Source of the DNA: Gammaproteobacteria bacterium
GTDB lineage: Bacteria > Pseudomonadota > Gammaproteobacteria > Steroidobacterales > Steroidobacteraceae
Reading direction: 5' to 3'
Length of the DNA: 5,072 nucleotides
NCBI GenBank assembly: GCA_025350345.1
Contig: JANXYA010000047.1
Location: 1 to 5,072, forward strand
The translations under genes were made by a program, and so were the position numbers. The notes under the pieces are model-generated. The model was not told the origin of the DNA. It searched no databases and saw only the letters and a program-made list of their open reading frames with translations. This document shows, one piece after another, positions 1 through 5,072 of the stretch (the first letter of the stretch is position 1; every line of letters starts with the position of its first letter).

Positions 1-1118
1 AGCATGCCAAACCCGCGAACATCGGCGAAGACGGACAGGTCCTGCAGCCCAAACATCGCGTCCTGAAAATAGGGCGCCAGCTCGCGGCCACGGGCAAACA
101 GCTGCTCCTGCTCGTAGATCCTGAGCGTGGCAAGGCCGGCAGCGCAGGCCGCCGGGTGCGCCGAAAACGTGTAGCCGTGGAAGAATTCCGTCGCACCATC
201 CGGTGCGGCCTCGACGATGGTGCCGTAGATGTGATCGCGCACCGCCACCGCGCCCATCGGCTGCGCGCCATTGGTCAGCGCCTTCGCCATCGTGATCATG
301 TCGGGTATGACGCCGAATGAGCCGGCCGCGAAGGCTTCCCCTGTCCGGCCGAATCCGGTGATCACTTCGTCGAATACCAGCAGGATGCCATGGCGATCGC
401 AGATCTCGCGCAGCCTCTGCAGATAGCCGAGCGGGGGGACCAGTACGCCGGTCGAACCGGCGATGGGTTCCACGAAAACCGCGGCGATGCGCCCCGGGCC
501 GAGCAGTTGCACGAAGCGCAGCAGGTCATCGGCCAGCTCCACCCCGTGCGCGCCCATGCCGCGGGTCAGGCGGTTCTCCGCCAGCAGCGTATGGCGAAGA
601 AACAGCACGCCCGGCAGCAGCGCGCCGAAGGCGGCGCGATTGTTGGCGATGCCGGCCAGGGCCGTGCCACCCAGGTTCACCCCATGGTAGGCGCGCTCGC
701 GCGACACCAGGCAGGTGCGCTGGCCTTCCTTGCGGGCCAGGTGATAGGCCAATGCAATCTTGATGGCGGTGTCGACGGACTCGGAGCCGGAATTGCAGAA
801 AAAAACATGATCCAGGTGCGGCGGCATCAGGGCCGCAACGGCATTGGCCAGTTCGAACGCGCCCGGATGGCCGCGCATGAACGATGAGGTGTAATCCAGC
901 GTCTGCAGCTGCTCGCTCACTGCCCGGGCGATCTCGGGCCGGCAATGGCCCGCGGCGCTGGTGAACAGCCCGGAGCTGCCGTCGAGGATCTTGTGGCCGT
1001 GCTGGCTCCAGTAGTACATGCCGCTCGCTTTGACGAACAGGCGCGGCTCGCGCTTGAAGGCACGATTGCTGGTAAAGGGCAGCCAGTGTTTCTCGAGTGC
1101 CTGTGGTGCCAATTCCAT
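1..1118 (-). CDS. Class III omega-amino acid:pyruvate aminotransferase, probable taurine:pyruvate aminotransferase (3' end beyond window)
   Basis: This is a PLP-dependent, fold type I (class III) aminotransferase, expected in the cytoplasm. It would move an omega-amino group to pyruvate, giving alanine and an aldehyde. 372 codons are visible from the ATG at 1118. The family is about 440-450 residues, so roughly 75 C-terminal residues lie left of base 1. Visible landmarks are the N-terminal HWLPFTSNR segment (11-19), the cofactor-phosphate motif NSGSES (109-114), YHG (144-146), the DEVITGFGR motif (250-258) with the pyridine-binding Asp250, and the Schiff-base Lys279 in MAKALTNG. The overall pattern (HWMPYT-like start, LDYxxxF, FxHGYTxSAHPxACAAG) is that of beta-alanine/omega-amino acid:pyruvate aminotransferases. 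A GGGGAA Shine-Dalgarno lies 4 nt before the ATG, and the gene starts 16 bp after the iclR stop, so the two are probably co-transcribed. The neighbouring xsc makes taurine the best substrate guess, giving sulfoacetaldehyde. Beta-alanine, hypotaurine or GABA remain possible. The family call is secure; the substrate is inferred. Confidence 0.9.
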   Translation of the reverse strand, partial: MELAPQALEKHWLPFTSNRAFKREPRLFVKASGMYYWSQHGHKILDGSSGLFTSAAGHCRPEIARAVSEQLQTLDYTSSFMRGHPGAFELANAVAALMPPHLDHVFFCNSGSESVDTAIKIALAYHLARKEGQRTCLVSRERAYHGVNLGGTALAGIANNRAAFGALLPGVLFLRHTLLAENRLTRGMGAHGVELADDLLRFVQLLGPGRIAAVFVEPIAGSTGVLVPPLGYLQRLREICDRHGILLVFDEVITGFGRTGEAFAAGSFGVIPDMITMAKALTNGAQPMGAVAVRDHIYGTIVEAAPDGATEFFHGYTFSAHPAACAAGLATLRIYEQEQLFARGRELAPYFQDAMFGLQDLSVFADVRGFGM

Positions 1119-1134
1119 GATGTTCCCCGTGCGG

Positions 1135-1932
1135 TTATCCGAATGTGGAGCCGATATCCAACGCCGCCGCCTGCAGCTGCGGCACGAACTCGATGGCGCG
1201 CATCAGCTGGAGCCTCGCAGTCGCGCCCTGCACGGCGATGGCCGCGATGGTTTCCGCCTGCCGGTTGCGCACCGGGACGGCGACGCAGGCCACGCCCAGC
1301 ACATATTCCTCGTTGTCGATTGCGTACCCGGCGCTGATGATGCGATCCAGTTCCGAGGCAAGCACCTGCCGGTCGGTGATCGTGCGCGGGGTGAATTGCT
1401 CGAGTGCCATCAGCTCGATGAGTCGCTGGCGGTCCGCAAGCGGCAGATGCGCCAGCAGGAGCTTCCCGCTCGCGCAGCAGTGCGGCGGCAGGGCGACGCC
1501 GCCAGCCGGAATCTGCAGGCGCAGCGGCCAACTGGCCTCGATGCGATCCAGATAGATCAGGGTGCCCTTGTGCAGCACCGCCAGGTTGCAGCTCTCCCCG
1601 ATCTCGCTGACCACGCGGCGCAGGACGATGCGCCGCTCGGTCGCGGCGGCGTCATTGCGCAGCACATCGAGGCCAAAACGCGACAGCCGATCGCCGATGA
1701 TGTACGCACGGCCACCGGGCTCGCGACTGAGGAACCCGGCTTCCTCGAACAGTGCGAGCGCTCGGTACAGCGTAGGCTTGGGCAGTTCCGTGGCCTGCAT
1801 CAGTTCAGACAGGGTGACGGCCCTGCCGGCGCGCACCAGCACTTCAAGCACCCCAAAGGCCTTCAAAGTGGACGAAGTCTCGCCCGCGATATCGCTTTGC
1901 TCGCTGTCCAGGGGCAGGATCCGGCTATTCAT
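1135..1932 (-). CDS. IclR-family transcriptional regulator
   Basis: A complete 265-residue protein, the normal length for the IclR family. These are DNA-binding regulators, usually dimers or tetramers, that respond to a small-molecule catabolite. The N-terminal winged helix-turn-helix spans about residues 20-80. It includes TLKAFGVLEVL (first helix), LSELMQATELPKPTLYRAL (recognition region, 41-59) and the wing leading into GRAYIIG. The effector-binding domain follows (about 90-260), with the conserved PxHCCASGKLLLA stretch (150-161), the TITDRQVLASELDRI helix (184-198) and DNEEYVLGVACVAVPV (206-221). The ATG at 1932 is the only good start. A roughly 20-residue tail precedes the HTH, and the Shine-Dalgarno is weak. 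The gene is divergent from xsc and sits directly upstream of the aminotransferase, so it most likely controls both transcripts. Its effector (taurine, sulfoacetaldehyde or another metabolite) and whether it activates or represses cannot be read from the sequence. Confidence 0.93.
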   Translation of the reverse strand: MNSRILPLDSEQSDIAGETSSTLKAFGVLEVLVRAGRAVTLSELMQATELPKPTLYRALALFEEAGFLSREPGGRAYIIGDRLSRFGLDVLRNDAAATERRIVLRRVVSEIGESCNLAVLHKGTLIYLDRIEASWPLRLQIPAGGVALPPHCCASGKLLLAHLPLADRQRLIELMALEQFTPRTITDRQVLASELDRIISAGYAIDNEEYVLGVACVAVPVRNRQAETIAAIAVQGATARLQLMRAIEFVPQLQAAALDIGSTFG

Positions 1933-1963
1933 GGCTTAAGGGCGCCTGTTAACCATTCCGCAC

Positions 1964-1971
1964 AACGATAC
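1964..1971 (+). repeat. Direct repeat AACGATAC, copy 1
   Basis: AACGATAC occurs here and again at 2060-2067 in the same orientation, 96 bp apart, within the same 157-bp intergenic region. The copies flank the proposed promoters. They may be protein-binding half-sites or a chance match; nothing else supports a function. Confidence 0.25.
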
Positions 1972-1999
1972 AATAAACGGCTCTCAACAAGACGAACGG

Positions 2000-2016
2000 T
2001 TGCCTTTCGGTGGCAA
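2000..2016. repeat. Short inverted repeat, candidate operator
   Basis: TTGCCTTTCGGTGGCAA has perfect 5-bp arms (TTGCC/GGCAA) around a 7-bp centre. It covers the proposed plus-strand -35 and falls just downstream of the predicted minus-strand start. A protein bound here could affect both transcripts. The size, about 17 bp, is in the range of IclR-family operators, which are usually short imperfect palindromes. Five-bp arms can arise by chance, so this is only a candidate. Confidence 0.35.
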
Positions 2017-2029
2017 AGCAGCCTATTAT
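2000..2029 (+). promoter_or_regulatory. Probable sigma70 promoter for xsc and the permease
   Basis: TTGCCT (2000-2005) as -35 and TATTAT (2024-2029) as -10 are separated by 18 bp. Both are reasonable though imperfect matches to the sigma70 consensus. The start point would be near 2036, giving a leader of about 54 nt to the GTG at 2090. The -10 overlaps the minus-strand TATAAT almost exactly, so polymerase could bind the same melted region in either direction. The prediction is moderate because -35 matches of this quality occur by chance. Confidence 0.45.
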
Positions 2030-2033
2030 ACCA
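2025..2033 (-). promoter_or_regulatory. Extended -10 promoter for the iclR-type/aminotransferase transcript
   Basis: Read on the minus strand the sequence is TGGTATAAT: a perfect TATAAT hexamer preceded by TGN, the extended -10 signature that can work without a good -35. The -35 region is weak; GAGACA lies 19 bp upstream. Transcription would start near base 2018, giving a leader of about 86 nt before the ATG at 1932. Predicted from sequence only. Confidence 0.6.
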
Positions 2034-2059
2034 CATCTATGCAACGTTTTGTCTCTATT

Positions 2060-2067
2060 AACGATAC
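2060..2067 (+). repeat. Direct repeat AACGATAC, copy 2
   Basis: Second copy of the 8-bp repeat at 1964-1971. It lies in the predicted xsc leader, 22 bp before the GTG start. Confidence 0.25.
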
Positions 2068-2071
2068 TTTT

Positions 2072-2079
2072 GAAGGGAG
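2072..2079 (+). promoter_or_regulatory. Ribosome binding site that fixes the xsc start
   Basis: GAAGGGAG is a good Shine-Dalgarno match, 10 nt before the GTG at 2090. This spacing is slightly long but workable. The nearest alternative, the ATG at 2111, has only an AGAAG touching it, too close to serve. The GTG start also gives a short tail before the KMGPSEA segment, as in known Xsc proteins. Confidence 0.6.
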
Positions 2080-2089
2080 CCGGCCAGCC

Positions 2090-3847
2090 GTGAATCATTC
2101 GCCGCAGAAGATGGGACCCTCAGAGGCCCTGGTTGAGGTCCTGGCCGCCAACGGCGTCAAGTATGTCTTCGGGATCGTCGGCTCGGCCTTCATGGACGCT
2201 CTCGATATCTTTCCAGCCGCCGGCATCAAGTTCGTACCCGTCGCGCACGAACAGGGCGCGATCCACATGGCCGACGGATACGCCCGGGCCTCAGGGCATC
2301 ACGGCGTTTGCATCGCCCAGAACGGACCCGGGGTCACCAACTTCGTGACCGGCGTGGCGGCGGCCTACTGGGCGCACTCCCCGGTGGTGTTCATCACGCC
2401 CGAGACGGGCTCGATGTCGATGGGGCTCGGCGGGTTCCAGGAGACCGAACAGCTGCCGATCTTCTCCAAGATCACCCGCTACCAGGGACACGTCAATAAC
2501 CCCAGGCGCATGGCCGAGATTGCGGCGCGCTGCTTTGATCGGGCCATGCTGGAGATGGGACCTGCGCAGCTCAACATTCCGCGCGATTTCTTCTATGGCG
2601 AGATCGAGGCGACCATCCCGGCGCCGATGCGCATCGCCCGCGGACCGGGCGACTCCGCGGCCCTCGATGCGGCCGCTGCAACGCTCGCCGCCGCGAAATT
2701 TCCGGTCATCCTCGCAGGTGGCGGGGTCATCATGGCGGGCGCCACCGGCGAGGCGATCGCGCTGGCCGAACTGCTGGGCGCGCCGGTGTGCAACAGCTAC
2801 CTGCACAACGACTCATTTCCGTCCTTCCATGCCCTCGCCGTGGGCCCGCTGGGATATCAGGGCTCCAAGGCGGCCATGAAGATCATCGCCCACGCCGATG
2901 TCGTGCTGGCACTGGGCACGCGTCTCGGGCCGTTCGGCACCCTGCCCCAGCACGGACTGGACTACTGGCCGAAGCAGGCCAAGATCATCCAGATCGACGC
3001 CGATCCACTCGTGCTCGGCCTGGTCAAGCCGATTTCAGTGGGCATCTGCGGCGATGCCCGCGCCGCGGCAAGAGCGCTGCTGGAGCGTCTCAAGGGCCTC
3101 ACGCTGGCAGCAGCGGCCAATCGACCCGAGCGGACCGCACGCATCAATGCCGAGAAGCGCGCGTGGGAAAATGAACTGACGGCCTGGACGCACGAGCGCG
3201 ATCCCTACTCCCTGGAGGTCGCATCCGCTTCGAAGCACATGCACCCGCGTGAAGTGCTGCGGGCGCTCGAGAAGGCCCTGCCCGCCAATGCCATGGTGTC
3301 GACCGACATCGGCAACATCTGCTCGGTCGCCAATTCCTACTTGCGCTTCGAAGCGCCGCGCTCCATGTTTGCGGCCATGAGTTTCGGGAATTGCGGCTAT
3401 GCTTTTCCGGTGATCTGCGGTGCGAAGGTTGCCAGGCCGGACCGCCCTGCCTTCGCCTACGTCGGCGACGGCGCCTGGGGCATCAGCTTCAACGAACTGC
3501 TCACCTGCGCCCGCGAGAAGATCGGCGTCACCGTGGTCGTGTTCAACAACAGCCAGTGGGGCGCCGAGAAGAAGAATCACGTTGATTTTTACTCGCGGCG
3601 CTACCAGGGCGTCAACCTGGACAATCCGAGCTGGGCGGGCGTTGCGCGCGCCTTCGGCTGCGACGGAATTACCGTGGACCGGCTGGCCGATGTGGGCCCC
3701 GCGCTGCACGCGGCGGCGCGCGCCCAGGCGGAGGGGCGCACCACGGTGCTGGAAGTCATGGTCACCCAGGAGCTGGGGGACCCGTTCCGCCGCGATGCGC
3801 TGTCCAAGCCGGTGCGCTTGCTGAGCAAATACAAGGCCTATGAATAA
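2090..3847 (+). CDS. xsc: Sulfoacetaldehyde acetyltransferase (thiamine-diphosphate enzyme)
   Basis: Xsc is a cytoplasmic ThDP- and Mg-dependent enzyme that converts sulfoacetaldehyde plus phosphate into acetyl phosphate and sulfite, breaking the C-S bond. The GTG start gives 585 residues, close to the family's usual 580-600. The N-terminal ThDP domain (about 8-170) carries the catalytic-type Glu54 in AHEQG, QNGPGVTNF, GGFQETEQ (114-121) and NIPRDFFYGE (from 162). The central domain covers about 190-330 (FPVILAGGG, YLHNDSFPS, GPLGYQGSKAAMK, LGTRLGPFGTLPQHGLDYWPK). The C-terminal domain has GDG (459-461), 24 residues, then NN (486-487), the ThDP/metal motif, followed by QWGAEKKN. The ending RRDALSKPVRLLSKYK is characteristic of proteobacterial Xsc. 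These motifs separate it from acetolactate synthase and glyoxylate carboligase. The linker around residues 375-390 looks about 10 residues shorter than in the Castellaniella-type enzyme as I remember it. The permease gene follows after 30 bp with no terminator, so they probably share a transcript. Confidence 0.95.
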   Translation: MNHSPQKMGPSEALVEVLAANGVKYVFGIVGSAFMDALDIFPAAGIKFVPVAHEQGAIHMADGYARASGHHGVCIAQNGPGVTNFVTGVAAAYWAHSPVVFITPETGSMSMGLGGFQETEQLPIFSKITRYQGHVNNPRRMAEIAARCFDRAMLEMGPAQLNIPRDFFYGEIEATIPAPMRIARGPGDSAALDAAAATLAAAKFPVILAGGGVIMAGATGEAIALAELLGAPVCNSYLHNDSFPSFHALAVGPLGYQGSKAAMKIIAHADVVLALGTRLGPFGTLPQHGLDYWPKQAKIIQIDADPLVLGLVKPISVGICGDARAAARALLERLKGLTLAAAANRPERTARINAEKRAWENELTAWTHERDPYSLEVASASKHMHPREVLRALEKALPANAMVSTDIGNICSVANSYLRFEAPRSMFAAMSFGNCGYAFPVICGAKVARPDRPAFAYVGDGAWGISFNELLTCAREKIGVTVVVFNNSQWGAEKKNHVDFYSRRYQGVNLDNPSWAGVARAFGCDGITVDRLADVGPALHAAARAQAEGRTTVLEVMVTQELGDPFRRDALSKPVRLLSKYKAYE

Positions 3848-3877
3848 GGCACTCCGGGACTGCCGCGGCCAGCGCCG

Positions 3878-5072
3878 ATGAACGAGCCCGCCCACCTCCA
3901 GAAAACGCTGCAGCGACGGCACATGCAGATGATCGCGCTCGGCGGCGTGATCGGCGCCGGCCTGTTCGTCGGGAGCGGCGTCGTTATCGGCTCGGCCGGG
4001 CCTGCAGCCATCATTTCCTTCGCGATCACCGGCATGCTCGTCGTGCTGGTGATGCGCATGCTGGCGGAAATGGCCGTGGCCTTTCCCGTGGTGGGCGGGT
4101 TCTATGAATACAGCCGCCTGGCGATGGGCGGACTGGCTGCATTCCTGACCGGCTGGATGTACTGGTACTTCTGGATCATCGTCGTGGCGCTGGAGGCCGT
4201 GGCCGGCGCACGGCGGCTGGGTCAATGGTGGCCGAACGTGCAGCCCTGGGAATTCACGCTCGGACTGACGGGACTGTTCACGCTGGTGAACCTGCTGTCC
4301 GTGCGCTCCTACGGCGAGGCCGAGTTCTGGTTCGCATCAATCAAGGTGGTGGCCATCGTCCTGTTCCTGTGCGCCGGCGCCGCGTGCCTGTTCGGGTTCT
4401 GGCCCGGCCTGGCGGGCGGCGTGGCACACCTGACTTCCCACGGCGGCTTCATGCCCAACGGCATCGTGCCGGTGCTCACCGGCGCCGTGGCGGCGACCGG
4501 ATTTTATTTTGGCACCGAGATCGTCGCGGTCGCCGCCGCGGAATCCGCCGAACCGGAGAAGTCGGTGGCGGCGGCGATGCAGTCGGTGATCTGGCGGGTG
4601 CTGATCTTCTATGTCGGCTCCATCTTCCTGGTGGTGGCCATCGTGCCGTGGAGCGACAAGCTGGCGATGGAGCGGCCCTACGTGAGCGTATTGCAGGCGC
4701 TGCACGTGCCGGGAGCCACGCTCGTGATGAGCGCGATCGTCCTGACGGCGGTCCTGTCGGCACTTAATTCTGGCCTGTTTGCCTCCTCCCGCATGCTGAT
4801 GGCGCTCGCCGGCAACGCTGATGCACCGCGGGTCTTTGCCCGGCTGGACAGGCGCGGCGTTCCGGTCGCGGCGATTCTCGCCGGCACCGCGTTTGCCTAT
4901 CTGGCGGTGGTGATGAGCTATGTCTCGCCCGGCAAGGTGTTCGCGTTCCTGGTGAACTCCTACGGCACCGTGGCCATTTTTGTCTATGTGCTCATCGCCG
5001 TCTCGGAGCTGAAACTGCGGCGGCGCCTCGAGACGCAGAGCCCTAAGCGCTTGCGCGTGCGCATGTGGGGGT
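3878..5072 (+). CDS. APC-superfamily amino acid permease, GABA-permease-like (3' end beyond window)
   Basis: An inner-membrane secondary transporter of the AAT branch of the APC superfamily (GabP/AnsP/ProY type), which normally couples amino acid or GABA uptake to proton entry. 398 codons are visible with no stop. The family is about 460 residues, so roughly the last two of 12 helices are missing. The start MNEPAHLQKTLQRRHMQMIA fits the family's short cytoplasmic tail before TM1, although no good Shine-Dalgarno is visible. Landmarks: the TM1 glycine-rich break IALGGVIGAGLFVGSG (19-34), the TM2 region with AEMAVAFPVVGGFYEYS (63-79), LLSVRSYGEAEFWFASIKV (139-157), the TM6 FGTEIVAVAAAESAEP region (211-226) and SALNSGLFASSRMLMALAG (304-322). 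The RLRVRMWG near the visible end matches GabP-like proteins. Its place 30 bp after xsc suggests it imports the sulfonate substrate, taurine or an analogue. Known relatives carry GABA, beta-alanine-like or other amino acids, so the substrate is inference. Confidence 0.9.
   Translation, partial: MNEPAHLQKTLQRRHMQMIALGGVIGAGLFVGSGVVIGSAGPAAIISFAITGMLVVLVMRMLAEMAVAFPVVGGFYEYSRLAMGGLAAFLTGWMYWYFWIIVVALEAVAGARRLGQWWPNVQPWEFTLGLTGLFTLVNLLSVRSYGEAEFWFASIKVVAIVLFLCAGAACLFGFWPGLAGGVAHLTSHGGFMPNGIVPVLTGAVAATGFYFGTEIVAVAAAESAEPEKSVAAAMQSVIWRVLIFYVGSIFLVVAIVPWSDKLAMERPYVSVLQALHVPGATLVMSAIVLTAVLSALNSGLFASSRMLMALAGNADAPRVFARLDRRGVPVAAILAGTAFAYLAVVMSYVSPGKVFAFLVNSYGTVAIFVYVLIAVSELKLRRRLETQSPKRLRVRMWG

Larger units (their letters stand above)
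1933..2089. promoter_or_regulatory. Divergent intergenic control region between iclR-type gene and xsc
   Basis: This 157-bp non-coding gap separates two genes transcribed outward. It is clearly richer in A and T than the flanking coding DNA. It holds an extended -10 promoter for the minus strand, a sigma70-like promoter for the plus strand whose -10 lies over it, a 5-bp inverted repeat and an 8-bp direct repeat, each listed separately. It is the natural place for the IclR-type protein to bind. No RNA gene or riboswitch-like structure was evident by eye. Confidence 0.8.

Noticed and set aside
390..887. 165-codon plus-strand frame and the overlapping 526-945 minus-strand frame
   Set aside because: Both overlap the aminotransferase, whose PLP motifs are unmistakable; these frames show no family features.
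2000..2016. The TTGCC/GGCAA repeat as a transcription terminator
   Set aside because: The stem is only 5 bp, no T-run follows on either strand, and it lies between divergent starts where no terminator is needed.
1018..2061. 347-codon open frame on the plus strand
   Set aside because: It runs antisense through the whole IclR gene and both promoters and has shadow-like composition without motifs.
2000..2089. Extending xsc upstream to the in-frame TTG at 2000 (615 residues)
   Set aside because: The extra 30 residues have no counterpart in Xsc, the TTG lies in the predicted -35 element, no ribosome binding site precedes it, and a good one precedes the GTG at 2090.
2090..3847. Acetolactate synthase or another ThDP decarboxylase instead of Xsc
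   Set aside because: The GGFQETEQ, YLHNDSFPS, GTLPQHGLDYWPK and QWGAEKKN motifs and the RRDALSKPVR ending are Xsc-type. No small regulatory subunit gene, as expected for acetolactate synthase, is nearby.
3848..3877. Terminator between xsc and the permease
   Set aside because: The 30-bp gap is GC-rich but shows no stable hairpin followed by a T-run, so the genes are more likely co-transcribed.
3035..4225. 396-codon open frame on the minus strand
   Set aside because: It lies antisense to well-supported xsc and permease coding sequence, is rich in His, Arg, Ala and Gly without any recognisable domain, and is a typical shadow of high-GC coding DNA.
4225..4767. 180-codon plus-strand frame and antisense partners
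   Set aside because: It lies in another frame of the permease; its Arg/Gly-rich composition contrasts with the clear membrane helices in the permease frame.
1..5072. tRNA, rRNA, CRISPR array, insertion sequence or attachment site
   Set aside because: Nearly all bases are used by the four genes; no regularly spaced repeats, transposase or terminal inverted repeats, or tRNA-like cloverleaf were seen.

Overview
The window holds four protein-coding genes arranged around one divergent promoter region. Two are complete (an IclR-type regulator and a thiamine-diphosphate enzyme) and two run off the window edges. The DNA is GC-rich and tightly packed, with long antisense shadow ORFs typical of high-GC genomes. 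Together with the protein types this suggests a proteobacterium, most likely a beta- or gamma-proteobacterium. The sequence alone does not fix the genus.

Layout. Bases 1-1118 (minus strand) encode a class III, PLP-dependent omega-amino acid:pyruvate aminotransferase, cut off at its C-terminus by the window edge. Bases 1135-1932 (minus strand), 16 bp upstream of it, encode an IclR-family regulator; the two look like one transcript. Bases 1933-2089 are a visibly AT-richer intergenic stretch with overlapping divergent promoters and a short palindrome. Bases 2090-3847 (plus strand) encode sulfoacetaldehyde acetyltransferase (Xsc). Bases 3878-5072 (plus strand) encode an APC-superfamily amino acid permease that is open at the right edge. 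It has no stop codon here, so a simple ORF listing misses it.

How the genes fit together. Xsc converts sulfoacetaldehyde plus phosphate into acetyl phosphate and sulfite, the desulfonation step of C2-sulfonate degradation. A pyruvate-dependent omega-aminotransferase next to it would make sulfoacetaldehyde from taurine, and a zwitterion permease would bring the substrate in. The IclR protein, encoded divergently, is the obvious candidate switch. The best reading is a compact catabolic module for taurine or a close analogue that yields acetyl phosphate, alanine and sulfite. It differs from textbook taurine clusters: the transporter is an APC permease rather than an ABC or TRAP system, the regulator is IclR-like rather than MocR/GntR-like TauR, the aminotransferase resembles beta-alanine:pyruvate aminotransferase, and no phosphotransacetylase gene directly follows xsc. 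The Xsc assignment is firm. The substrate assignment for the other genes is inference from context.
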